Below, piece after piece: positions 46,485 to 56,987 of a stretch of 64,000 bases of DNA. This stretch comes from Undaria pinnatifida (taxonomy: Eukaryota; Sar; Phaeophyceae; Laminariales; Alariaceae): the NCBI GenBank assembly GCA_012845835.1, contig JABAKD010000028.1, positions 9,703,689-9,767,688 of the forward strand. The letters are read 5' to 3'. Under the pieces are notes generated by a model. The model searched no databases and was not told where the DNA came from. It saw only the letters and a list, made by a program, of their open reading frames with translations. The position numbers and the translations under genes are program-made. The number at the start of each line of letters is the position of its first letter. The first letter of the stretch is position 1.

Positions 46485-46751
46485 TTAGGGATTTTTTTGT
46501 TTTTCGTTGTTCTCTTCGAGGTTTTTTTTTCGTTCTCGTCGTGTTTCATTCATTTCGTCCCCAACTCCTTGCGGTACTTCATACCGCGGCTTTTCAGCTC
46601 GGCCGTCACCGTTTTCTGACGTGACCCATACCACTTTCTGGCGGAAAACATACCATGCGAATCGGCTTCGCCCGAGGCTCTTCACGCCCCACAGCCTTTG
46701 AATTTCCGACCGAATCTCAACCATGGGCGCCACATCATGTAACACGCGCAT
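46485..46751 (-). pseudogene. Retroelement-like fragment, related to 49,190-49,310
   Basis: The minus strand reads FAWYVFRQKVVW then ENGDGRAEKPRYEVPQG and a Lys/Glu/Asn-rich tail. The plus strand at about 49,190-49,310 reads WYVFRQKAVY, NGDGRAEKTRYDVPQGDD, so the protein level is shared between two inverted copies. The second copy stands just downstream of an LTR-like repeat and a TATAAAAG box. Function unknown; a retroelement gag-type product is an inference from context. Confidence 0.4.
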
Positions 46752-47154
46752 GCAGAATGCGCGCTTTCATATTTCAGATCCCTTCAGAGCGATCATTGCA
46801 AGACTCCTTCCACACACGGCACGAACCACTGCTCAACCATTCATAGCTGGCACAACCCACATACACGTACGCAAGGCGGGAAATGGGGAAAGGGACAAAG
46901 AGAGAGTTGGCAGTCCCACCAAACGCGGGCGATCCTGACCACACACACACACCCTCGCGTCCGCCTTGCGAATTCGTACACCGCATTCTGTTGAAATCCT
47001 CGCTACCGGTGTCGCCACTATCGACCCTGACAATGCACACACACCACTCTCTCGTCCGCCTTCCGTATTGGTACACCACATTATTATGTTGAAATCCACA
47101 CAGGGAGAGGGCGCCACCACTTAAACTTTTGGTACTTTGAATATATTAATTTTA

Positions 47155-47410
47155 AGGGGCTGTTACAGACAGGCCACCCTTTGCAGGTTTCTCTACTAGG
47201 CAGGTTCCACGTTGGTCACTCACTTGTACTAGATACGCTCTTGTATTAGTTCCACACACGCCACGGAAGAACTGAATAGCGTTCAATCTCAAGAGGCAAA
47301 ACATGATCCCCTTTTTCCTATACGCACATGCCTTCAATTGCATGTGAAACCCTTGTATATCCCATCCCATATCTTACGCCCTTGTTAGGCTCTCAGGGGA
47401 ATACCATATA
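47155..47410 (+). mobile_element. LTR-like repeat 1 of the 47-49 kb element
   Basis: Shares with about 48,800-49,070, in order: TTAAGGGGCTGTTACAGA, CAGGCCACCCTTTG, TTTCTCTACTAGGCAGG, CCACACACGCCACG, CCCCTTTTTCCTATACGCAC and CAGGGGAATA. It ends ATAACA, giving TGTTA...TAACA ends. The gag-like frame MSRICRNM begins about 20 bp after it. Confidence 0.7.
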
Positions 47411-47428
47411 ACACGATAGCCCACCCCG

Positions 47429-47603
47429 ATGAGCCGTATATGCAGAAATATGGAAGGTTCGGAGAGGCACCGGTTCCACGGTCTAGAACATGGCTCGAAG
47501 ATGCAGCCCTTCACAACCTACTGCCACACCTCTACCCTGCGAGGCTATGAATCCTCAGGGAAAATGCTACATACAGCAGAAAACCTCGAACGAAGAACCA
47601 TAA
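47429..47603 (+). pseudogene. gag-like frame interrupted by a Harbinger-like MITE
   Basis: Starts with ATG (MSRICRNMEGSERHRFHGLE) and aligns with the minus-strand frame that starts at 43,785. It stays similar for about 55 codons (KMQPFTTYCHTS against KTRLLKTHPHTS) until the MITE boundary at 47,603. After the MITE, at 48,408 onward, a Lys/Gln/Asn-rich coding-like stretch follows. The reading frame is thus split. Confidence 0.45.
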
Positions 47604-48404
47604 GGCCATTTCTTACACAGTCGGATCCCGCCAGTCGAAAACGGCCCTTTTCGACTGGACTTCTTTTCGACTGGATTCTTCTGGTCCTTCTTGTTATCGT
47701 CAGACGAGTCGATTTTATAGTTTTTGTGCTCTTCCTAGAAGCGGTTGGTGTGAGGGAGTACTGCTGTACAGCAGGCGACATCGGTTGGCAGCTCTGTGCT
47801 TCGTGCTTTCTCCGCGAGCAACGGCTCGACGAACCCTAGTCCCAGCGAGTTGGTGGCGTTGGGCTTAGCCGAAAGCCGCCAAAGCTACGTTCGTCGAGTT
47901 GCACTCAGCAGCCGAGAGCCGCCGAAGCTACAGCAGGCGCAGCCGTTGTTGGCAGCACGGGATCGATACCGCGCGCTGCTGCCGTCGTGTGATACACGCT
48001 GCTGGCGAGCGGAACTAGGAATGTGCCACGCTGACTTGCTGCGAGAAGCAACAACAGCAGTGATAGCCAAGCTAGCGTCAGCGCCTTGTATGATACTGCT
48101 GTGTGGTACCTGGTATTTATTGGTGTGTGGCCGTGTGGCCGTGTGGGTGTGTGTTTGGTGGTGAGATGAGCGATGCGATCGGTTCCAAAAACACATACAT
48201 GTAAAACTTTTTCGACTGAGTTTTTCGACTGGAGGATCCAGTCCCAAAAGTCGAGTTTTTCACTTGGATCCGCCAGTCGGAATTCTCAGTCGAAAAAAGT
48301 CGAGTCGAAAAAGCCCTTTTTCGACTGCGTAAGAAAGCCCGATTCGGGCTTCAGTTGAAAAAGGTCGTTTTCGACTGACAAATCCGACTGTATAAGAAAT
48401 GGCT
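47604..48404. mobile_element. Harbinger/Tourist-like MITE, 801 bp, TAA target duplication
   Basis: The left end is GGCCATTTCTTACACAGTCG and the right end, reverse-complemented, is AGCCATTTCTTATACAGTCG, so about 18 of 20 terminal bases match. TAA flanks both sides (47,601-47,603 and 48,405-48,407). TAA/TTA duplications with GGCCA-type termini are typical of PIF/Harbinger and its Tourist MITEs. Inside, both arms are filled with TTTTCGACTG or its complement, repeated about a dozen times (47,634-47,680 and 48,210-48,380). No transposase is present. Confidence 0.7.
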
Positions 48405-48796
48405 TAAGACGGGAAAAATGGTAAAGAAAACTCCAGCGAATGGCGAGGTCGACAGGCGCGGGAGCTGTCCCTTCCGCAGATTAGCGAGGGAATGCGAGGG
48501 CATAGGAAAGGGAAATAAGAACCATGCAGAAAAACAGGAACAAAAACAAAATTCGAAAGCGCTGGGGTCAAAGGCGGAAGAATCAAAACCTCGCGAGCAA
48601 AACCCCAAGCGGTCGCAAAGATGTACCAGAACCCGCTACGTACAAAACCCAACCCGCGCACGCGGAATGGACATCGTGCCCCACCCTGCGGGGGCGACGT
48701 CGAAACCGGGCGGAGAATTACCAGGAAAGTCCACCCAGGAAAACTCAATCAAAAACCCAGAACAAAAATCCTGCCGACGACGCAACGTATAATAAT

Positions 48797-49070
48797 ATTA
48801 AGGGGCTGTTACAGATACAGGCCACCCTTTGTAGGTTTCTCTACTAGGCAGGTTCCACGTTGGTCACTCACTTGAACTAGATAAGCTCTTGTGTTAGTTC
48901 CACACACGCCACGCACGAACTGAATATCGTTCAATTCCAAGAAAGAGGCAAAATCATCGTCCCCTTTTTCCTATACGCACATGTTCTCAAAGGCATGTGA
49001 AAACTCTTTTTAATATCCAGCCGTATCCCATATCTTACGCCTTGTTAGGCTCCCAGGGGAATACGATAAC
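48797..49070 (+). mobile_element. LTR-like repeat 2 of the 47-49 kb element
   Basis: Partner of the repeat at 47,155-47,410, ending GATAACA. Both copies are preceded by the same TTAAGGGGC, a polypurine-like stretch expected only before a 3' LTR, and no 5-bp target duplication is shared. The pair may therefore come from a tandem or recombined element. A TATAAAAG box lies 70 bp downstream (about 49,140). Confidence 0.65.
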
Positions 49071-49741
49071 ATTGAGAACTTGGTCTCACTTGAGATGACC
49101 GGAAAGTAACCTATAATACACTGCCCATACACTAAAACCTATAAAAGATGCCCAACACAAGAATAAGACAATAAAAAGAACCGAGCCATATTATGGTATG
49201 TTTTCCGTCAGAAAGCGGTATATGGATCACGTCAGAAAATAAATGGTGACGGCCGAGCTGAAAAGACACGATATGATGTACCGCAAGGAGATGATGTTAA
49301 AAATCGATAGGAGGCTGAGTTGACCAATCAGCGACGCGGATCGGGGTTAATATCTAGGTGTATTCTGCTCATTAACAATTGTTAATAATATTGGTAAGTT
49401 GCAGTTTCACATCTGAAAGTAATTATGTTTGCTTACTACCTTCCATCTCTTCGTGTCAAATACTCTTGGCTGGGTTTGACTGGCCTGCGTTGCGCGATAG
49501 ATGAGCTTCGCCAACCCAACCATTTCGAATTCTTCGGCGGTGCCATCGCCGTCGCCCGAACAGCCGAGCTTGCAAGTTCCCGATGTGCGTATGTGGTTGG
49601 TTTTTTAGCTGAGATTGCGAGCCTTCCAACCAAAGTGTGTAGTATATGTTTTTCGTGTAAAGGATCGCGCGTCGCAAGACAGTCGGGCTCGATCATTATT
49701 GGAGTGCAAGACTAAAGAGCTGGAAAAAATAAAACGAAAAC

Positions 49742-50068
49742 ATGGAAAGTGGGTTGCTCCTAGGAAACGAAAGCGAAATGATGAAGTATAGCAATATAGG
49801 CGTCGGATCAACCGCGACGAGGCAAACCTTTGTGACACCGCGTGTGTGTCCGAACGTCAATTTGAGACCAGGAGGAGGAACTGGCGGAGAAAAAAAGACG
49901 TGTGTCGTCGCTTTCGAGACGGCGTGTTTTTTTGCCGCAGTGATTCCTCTGTCGCATGATGCAGACCAGGGCGAGGAAAGCAGCCAGATGTTCATGGTCT
50001 CAACTATGCAGGACATTTTTTTGGGCTTAAAACTTTGGGACTTGTATACACATCGATCGAATTCATGA
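49742..50068 (+). CDS. Hypothetical open frame, 108 codons
   Basis: ATG at 49,742; reads MESGLLLGNESEMMKYSN, a PGGGTGGEKK loop, VVAFETACFFAAVIPLSHD and a closing KLWDLYTHRSNS. The composition is reasonably protein-like with a methionine start, but no motif is recognised, the opposite strand is also open, and nothing shows splicing or conservation. Treat as a weak candidate. Confidence 0.2.
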   Translation: MESGLLLGNESEMMKYSNIGVGSTATRQTFVTPRVCPNVNLRPGGGTGGEKKTCVVAFETACFFAAVIPLSHDADQGEESSQMFMVSTMQDIFLGLKLWDLYTHRSNS

Positions 50069-50069
50069 T

Positions 50070-51550
50070 CCCAACACTGCCGTAAGGCGAGTTTTGCACA
50101 TACATGCGACTTGTATTTTTAATCGATCGCTTGTGAGACGTGAAACAGGCGGGACTTTCATGGTATATCATGCACGACAGCAGACACACACAAGCACGGT
50201 TATCATGTTTGGTTTTGAAGGCCAGAGCGCATTGTAGGATCTGAGAGTTAGGGCCAATGTCACGCTCTCGTGAGGGGGACGGTGTGCGAGATATTATGGG
50301 TGTAGGCATGGGGGGTGGGAAAACGAGGGGAAGGTCGCGAGGGCTGGAAGAAGAGGGTTGCCGACAGGGTGCTTCAAACAGGCATGGAATTCTACGAAAT
50401 AACAAAAACAAAGTTCAACACAGAGCTTCAAACATCCTAAAAGGATAACGAAAAAAACTTTTTTCACGAAAAAAATGTGCCTCAGAAAGTTAAGTTACAC
50501 GCTTCAAAACTCTCATCCTCAACGGGAGAACCGCAGCGTAATTAACCTAGAAATATGCCCGTGTCAGAGTCTGGGAACAGCCAGCGTATGCCCCTTGGCG
50601 CCATCAACGAAAGAATTCGAGCGCTAATCATCCCGTGAAAGGATTGCTGAAACATCGCTGCCATCGTAAACATCGTTCCCGAACTAGGAAATGAAACACC
50701 GTCAATGCAAGCAGGAAACCGCGCGCGAAGGGAACCGAGGTGAACCAGTCAGTATAGAATGGTGCAGCGGATTGGATCTCACGGCGTCGTATCGGCAGCG
50801 GTAGGTGTTGACCTTCGCGGATAGAAAAATGGCAACGTAAATGTGACGAAAGGAGTAGACCAAAATAGACCAATCACTGGTAAAATAATACTAACCAGGT
50901 GGTGGTGCTTAGAATCGCACTATTGTTATAAAGAGTTTGGTATTGTTCGATTTCTCTGCTGAGCCAGAAAACCGGGGAACGACATCCTCTCACTGGTGCC
51001 ACTGCTGTAATAAATTGCTTCCAAAACCGTACTAGGGTGAATTGTTGCAGACCACCTCGGAGGGCCCCACAATTCCAAACAAACAAAAATCTGAATTGCA
51101 CTCGAATACGTTGCCTACCCCCTTGGGACACCCGAACGCCAGCTCATCCCGACACGTTGTAAAAGAGCGATGCAGATGCATAAAACCTTCCGAGTGTAAT
51201 CAAATCCACCCGGCTAATTTATTCGGGGAATGGACGGAACGGACAACACATCGCTTCACCGCCCAGTTATACACCGTTTAAACTTTCAACGCAACCACCG
51301 CACCAAATGATGCACGCCAAACGAATCAGACAACGAAACGTCACAATGTATACTTACTCGTCCTTCAACATAAGTGCACGCAGTATAATCGGGGAAACGA
51401 CAGATCAGAATTATCTGCAAACACAAAGAAGTTGGAAACCAAAAAGAGGAAGCGATGTCTCTCATAGAACTAAAGGTTGACGAATCAGGAAACTGCTGAC
51501 AACTGATCCCTCTCTCCTTTCTCTAGTCGCAACCTACAATCAATAGCTAC
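50070..51550. other. Gene-poor stretch, nothing recognised
   Basis: Contains short open frames on both strands without splice context or motifs. No repeats matching other parts of the window were noticed. Confidence 0.3.
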
Positions 51551-51552
51551 TT

Positions 51553-51627
51553 CTACTTCGTAGCTAGCCACGCGTACTCAAGCTGAAGTATCAGTACGCC
51601 CAATAAAAACGACGTCAGAAGGAATAC
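51553..51627 (-). CDS. Candidate last exon encoding a membrane helix
   Basis: On the minus strand, a TTCCCAG acceptor opens an in-phase 75-bp exon reading VFLLTSFLLGVLILQLEYAW, then LATK and TAG. It is a single hydrophobic helix of the kind found at the C-terminus of membrane proteins. The minus strand upstream (51,640-51,880) is also open and hydrophobic, but I could not define exon borders there. Confidence 0.27.
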   Translation of the reverse strand, partial: VFLLTSFLLGVLILQLEYAWLATK

Positions 51628-52689
51628 CTGGGAAGCAAACCAATCCGAATCGACGGCGAAGGCCCGAAGGACCACGAATACAAAACAGAAGAAATCTACG
51701 AAGAGCCATCGAGCGCATATACGCGCCCCAGCCCTTTCAAAAGGCACTAAACGAGAAGGTACGAGGAGAAAAACAGCAAAAGATAACACAGTCCGCTCGT
51801 CTCGCCAGTGAAAAATTCTAAAGCCAACAGAGGCGAACTTCGAAGGCGGTAATGGCGATTCCGACCCTGGCCAGTCCCATGGCAAGGTGCGCGAGACTTT
51901 CTCCGGCTATGTAGGAGGTCATCGTAAGCAGACCAGAAACGCGGTGAGAATAGCATTGTCAACGATGGGCATCGTCTGTTTCCTCACACAGTCTCGTTCC
52001 ATCCCAGACGGAGAAAAAACACGCCGCATTGGGCACGTAGAGCGTCGCTGCGAAGTTCTTGGAAGAAAACGAAACTCCACTCAACTCGGCGACCGAGAAG
52101 TTCGCTCGTCATCTTGAAGTTGTCGGAAGGCGCGGCTGAACGATTCGGATGACCTTCGCCAGTGCCTCAAATATCGGAAATTCCGGCGGTCTTGCACGAG
52201 GGCACCGGGACGATCGCCTACAATGGGCTCGATGGTCCTGTTACTCCGTAACAAGCACCCCACGGCAGCGGTCACACCTGGAGGGGGCAAACTCAAAAGT
52301 TCTGAAAGCAGCCAGAAGGGGGAGAGGGGGCGTACTTGTTGGTTGCTTGCTTCAGTCATTAGACCATTGACCTCGCATCCCTTTCGAGACGGTGCGCCGT
52401 TCCTACTTCAAATAAAGACATCCAACGTTTGCGCGCTAAGTACGCTTCTTCCATATATCATATTACATTGCAAAAAAATGCTTCTCATTCCCTTCTTCGG
52501 CCGTCTATGGCCACCGTCTATCTCCTAGGATAACCGAGGGGGTCAAATCCAACAGTGCTGAATGCAGCTAACAGGGGGAAAGCAGTGCACGCATTTAAAC
52601 CGTCTGAACCGCCGGGCGGTTAGTCGCTTAAAACCAAGCCCATGAGGGACAACAATCCTGAGATCGACGGCACACGGCGGGGGAGAAAC

Positions 52690-55590
52690 CGCAGCAACGA
52701 TATTGCGGCTGTCTTTGCGAGGAGTAGGAGCCCTAAGCGCGACCGCACCCGGCGGCAAGTAACTTCCGCGGCTGCATTGCGGTGATCTTGGCGAGGAGGG
52801 TGGGGATAAGATTGACAGTACACATCGGGGAAGGAATCATGGTAGGCAGCATTTGGGGTTTCTGTATCTAAACGATCGGGATGTTTCAGCTCGAACTCAC
52901 ACGGCGTGGAAGAAGATAAGGACCGACGTATAACGTTGCGACCGTCTTCGCCACAGAAGCTCTTGGCTCGAGCCCACACGGCGGAACTGCCCACTGCGGC
53001 AGCATCGCGGCCGTTGTCGCACAGAGCAGGCTACCTCGCACCACGGGGAAAGAGCTACCGCATCTATCTTGACCGCAACCTGCGGCACATAAACCACGAC
53101 AGCAAGAGAGTCTTCGCGGGGAACACGAGCGCCAAGCTCGATCGTATCCGGCAGCGAAGACACCACAGCGTCAATATCGCGGCCGTCCTCGCGAAGAACA
53201 CGAGCACTGAGCTCGATCGCAGTTGGCGGTGAAGAGACCACGGCGATGACATTGCGGTCGTCTTCGCAGGGAGCATGAGCCCTAAAGTCCACCGCACCCG
53301 GCGGGGGAAACCCACTGCGGCGTTATTGCGGCCGGTCTTCGCAAGGAACACATGCACTGAGCTCGATCACATCGGGAGGTGAAGAAACCACGGCGGCAAT
53401 ATCGCGGCCGTCTTCGCAAGGGACACGAGCACTCAGCTCGACTGCACCCGGCTGGGACAATCCATGGCGGCAACATTGCGGCATTCTTTGCGAAGAACAC
53501 GAGCCCTACGCCCGATCGTACCTGGCGGTGAAAAACCCTTGGCGGCAATATTGCGGCCATTTTCGCGAGGAGCATGAGCACTCAGCTCGACCGCACTCGG
53601 CTGGAATAATCCACCGCGAAAATTACGTTCGCCGTAGCGGGGAGCATGATCCTTGAGCTTGACCGCACCCAGCTGGAACAATCCACGGCGGCGACATCGC
53701 GGCCGTCTTTGCGAGGAACACGAACACTGAGCTCGATCGTACCTGGCAGTAAACAAGTCACGGCGGCAGCATTGCGGTTGTCTTCGCGGGGGACATGAGC
53801 CCTCAGCCCGACGGTTCACGGCGGGGAAAAAAACACGGCGGCGATATCGCGGCCGTCTTCTCGAGGAACACGAACACTGACCTCGATCGCACCTGGCGGT
53901 GAGGAAACCGCGACGGCAACATTGCGGCTGTCTTCGAGGGGAGCATGAGCCCTGAGCCCAACCGCACCCGGCGGGGTAAACCCACGGCGGCGATATCGCG
54001 GCCGTCTATGCGAGGAACACGATCCCTAAGCCCAATTGTACCCGGCGGTAAAGAAACCACGGCGGCGCGGCACTATTGCGGCCGCCTTCGCGGGGAGCAC
54101 GAACACTCAGCTCGACCACACCCGGCTGGAACAAACCACGGCCGCATTATTGCTGGTGCCTTCGCGAGGAACGCGAGCCGTAGGCTAGATCGTACCCGAC
54201 AGTGAAAAAACCACGGCTGCAATATCGCGGCCGTCTTCGCGAGGAACACGAGCACTCAGCTCGATCGTACCAGGCGGTGAAGAAACCACGGCGACAGCAT
54301 TGCGGCCGTCTTCGCCGGGGGCATGAGCGCTGCGCCCACCGCACCCGGCGAGGAATGCCCAAGGCGGCGATATTGCGGCCGTCTTCGCGATGAACACGGA
54401 GACTGAATTCAATCGTACCTGGCCATGAAGACTCCCCTGCGGCAAAAATGCGGCCGCCTTGGCGGGGAACATGAGTCTTGAGCTTGACCGCACCCGGCTG
54501 GAACAATCCACGGCGGCAATATCGCGGCCGTCTTCGCGAGGAACACGAGCACTGCGCTCGATTGCACCTGGCGGTGAAGAAACCACATCGGCAACATTGT
54601 CGCCGTCTTCGCGGGGAACACGAGCACTCAGCTCGACCACACCCGGCTGGAACAATCCACGCCGGCAACATTGCGGCTGCCTTCGCGGGGAGCACGAGTC
54701 CTAGGCTCAATCATACCCGGCAGTGAAGAAATCACGGCGGCAATATCGCGGCCGCCTTCGCGAGGAACACGAGCCCTCCGCCCGATCGTACCTGGCGGTC
54801 ACGGGGGAAAAATTGCGGCCGTCTTCGCAGGGGGCATGAGCCCTGAGCCCGACAGCACCCGGCGGGGAAAAAACACGCGGCGATATTTCGGCCGTCTTCG
54901 CTAGGAACACGAGCACCAACCCCCGATCGTACCTGGTGGTGAAAACACCACGGCGGAAAAATCGCGGCCGCTTTCGCGGGGAGTATGAGCCTTGAGCTTG
55001 ATCGCACCCAGCTGGAACAATACACGGCGGCGATATAGCGGCCGTCTTTGCGAGCAACACAAAAACTGAGCTCGATCGCACCCGGTAAACAAATCACGGC
55101 GGCAACATTGCGGCCTCCTTGGCGGGGAGCATGAACCCTGAGCCCGAACGCAACCGGCGGGAAAACGCACGGCGGCGGTATCGCGACCGTCTTCGCGAGG
55201 AACACAGGCCTTAAGCCCGATCGTTCCTGGCGGTGAAAACATGGCGGCAATAGTGCGGCCGTCTTCGCGGGGGGCACGAGCACTCAGCTCGACCGAACCC
55301 GGCTGGAACAATCTACGGCGGCAATATCGCGGCTCTCTCCGAGAAGAACACGGGCCCTAGGTTAGATCGTACTCGGTAGTGAAGAAACCATGGCGGCAAT
55401 ATCGCGGCCGTCTTCGCGAGGAATACGAGCACTCAGCTCGATTGTACCTGGCGGTGATGAAACCACGGCGCCAACATTGCGGCCGTCTTCACAGGGAGCA
55501 TGAGCCCTGGGAACGACGGTACATGGCGGGGAAAACGGACGGCGGCAACATCGCGGTGATTTTCGCAAGGAGCAGGAAGTCCGTGATCTT
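52690..55590. repeat. 75-bp tandem array, about 38 units, with a partly alternating 150-bp pattern
   Basis: A unit is recognised by GCGGCCGTCTTCGCGAGGAA followed by CACGAGC and a variable tail; for example GCGGCC starts at 54,227, 54,302 and so on, 75 bp apart. Three tail types occur: A (CTGGCGGTGAAGAAACCAC), B (CGGCGGGGAAAAACAC) and C (CGGCTGGAACAATCCAC). From about 53,200 they mostly run A then B or C, with some doubled A and C units. 75 bp equals 25 codons, and the minus strand reads PREDGRDIAAVVSSPPGTIE-like repeats, but stops and frameshifts break every frame. I treat it as a tandem repeat, perhaps derived from a coding repeat. Confidence 0.9.
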
Positions 55591-55848
55591 TTGGCCGTAG
55601 GGTTACGTCGTCGAGGACCTCGCTGGCCTTGGCGTTGCCTTCATCTGGTGGCGAGGAAAGAAAGACGTAGGTGGGTCCACCCTCCTGATCCTGCTGCTTG
55701 TTTCGCGTGGACGCTTGGATGCCTACTTGGTATTGGAACGGCGCGGTGGTGATGAACGCCAGCTGGGGGGCGGAGAAGAGTCTTGGATGGACAGGCGCCG
55801 ACTGTCTGACAGGATACGCGAGGCACGACGCTTTTCCGAACCCAGGGT

Positions 55849-56418
55849 TTAGCCGGCAAAGGCGGCCATGTCCGCGGTCTGAACGATGGCCGATTCAGCC
55901 GCTGCCAGTTGGGCGTGGAGGTTGGCCTTGCGACAGAGTGCTCTCCTTGAACGGCGCGCCGCGATAGCAGCGTTCGTCTCCGCAATGGCCGTGGCGCCAG
56001 CAGATGCCTGGTTTTCAAGGGATTCCTGCTCAACCTTTGCAGCCTCTTCGGCCGCGCGAACCACTCGCATGTGGGTGGCGCGGGCGGTGGCCGTCATGCC
56101 AGCCCAGGCGGCCGGTGTGAAAGCACGGGCATACTTTTCCGGCATGGAAGGTCTGGAGACTTCTGCAGTGTTGGTACCTCTGCCCTCGCCAGGGTCATCA
56201 TTGGGAAGGTCTCCCTCGATATCTGCCAGACGGAATGGACCAAGCTGTTGGGCTGTCGTGCGGTTGGACTCATCATATTTGCGTGTGCTGCGGGAATCCG
56301 CAGGTTTGAGCGGGCCTGACGAATTCCAAGGCGGGGGCAGGCGTTCTGCGGGAGGAGAGGCTACCGGGGGGGTTGACCGTGAAGGCGATCGACCACGTGA
56401 GGTGTGATGGTCTCGCAA
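55849..56418 (-). CDS. Ala-rich helical protein, paralog 1
   Basis: A minus-strand frame of about 190 codons without ATG at its start (it opens with TTG, so an upstream exon or a downstream start is likely). The N-terminal half is Pro/Ser/Arg-rich and disordered. The second half is helical, with PAAWAGMTATARATHMRVV, RAAEEAAKVEQESLE and ANLHAQLAAAESAIVQTADM before the stop. It overlaps the start of paralog 2's end in another frame. The helical half matches paralog 2 residue by residue in spacing. No known family is recognised. Confidence 0.4.
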   Translation of the reverse strand: MRDHHTSRGRSPSRSTPPVASPPAERLPPPWNSSGPLKPADSRSTRKYDESNRTTAQQLGPFRLADIEGDLPNDDPGEGRGTNTAEVSRPSMPEKYARAFTPAAWAGMTATARATHMRVVRAAEEAAKVEQESLENQASAGATAIAETNAAIAARRSRRALCRKANLHAQLAAAESAIVQTADMAAFAG

Positions 56419-56987
56419 TGACGACGGAAATAAGGGTCTTGGTTGAAAAGATGCTGGCAGGCCGCCGCGATGCGTGACGCATTGTGCCGTTCTATATCTA
56501 CCGCCTCGTCAGCGAAGATGGCGGTGTTGGCGGCCTGCATGGTCGCTGATTCAGTCTCCATCGACTGGGCGCGGAGACTAGTTTCTAGAGCAAGCGCCGT
56601 CCTAGATCGGCGCGCCGCCGCAGCAACGTTCCTCTTCGCAATGATCACCGCGTCCACAGATGATATATCTTCCAAGGATGATCCCTTAAGTTCTGCCGTT
56701 TTCTTGGCACTGCGAACCACTCGATGGTGGGCGGTGCGGACGGCGAGAGACATGCGAGCCCACACGGCCTGGTCAAAAGTACAAGCATACGTGACCGGTA
56801 TGGCAGGAACGAAGAGTGTCGCAGCTCCGGTGCCCCTGCCCCCGTCGGGATCACGATTAAGACGATACCTATATCTGTATCGGTCAAACAGTGGGCCGCC
56901 AGCTGTATATTGCCCGTGGTGGAGTAGCGGCCGTCTGTTTTCGTCTTGTTGCGGGGGTCTGCAGGGTGGGGTGCGGATGAAGAACAC
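56361..56987 (-). CDS. Ala-rich helical protein, paralog 2
   Basis: A minus-strand frame of about 208 codons, opening with GTG, so the true start is uncertain. After a polar N-terminus with a YRYRYR stretch it reads FVPAIPVTYACTFDQAVWAR, AVRTAHHRVVRSAKKTAELK, RSRTALALETSLRAQSMETE and AANTAIFADEAVDIERHNAS, ending with DPYFRRHCETITPHVVDRL. The helical core matches paralog 1 (AVWARM / AAWAGM, RVVRSAKKTAE / RVVRAAEEAAK, AARRSRTAL / AARRSRRAL). They look like a tandem duplication. Could be gene-encoded or part of a transposon; not recognised. Confidence 0.4.
   Translation of the reverse strand: MFFIRTPPCRPPQQDENRRPLLHHGQYTAGGPLFDRYRYRYRLNRDPDGGRGTGAATLFVPAIPVTYACTFDQAVWARMSLAVRTAHHRVVRSAKKTAELKGSSLEDISSVDAVIIAKRNVAAAARRSRTALALETSLRAQSMETESATMQAANTAIFADEAVDIERHNASRIAAACQHLFNQDPYFRRHCETITPHVVDRLHGQPPR

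Noticed and set aside
47635-48380. CRISPR-like array from the recurring TTTTCGACTG motif
   Set aside because: The motifs are in both orientations with irregular spacing, inside an element with inverted ends and TAA duplications; a MITE explains them.
52690-55590. A single intact repeat protein gene
   Set aside because: No strand or phase stays open across the array; frames change every few units.
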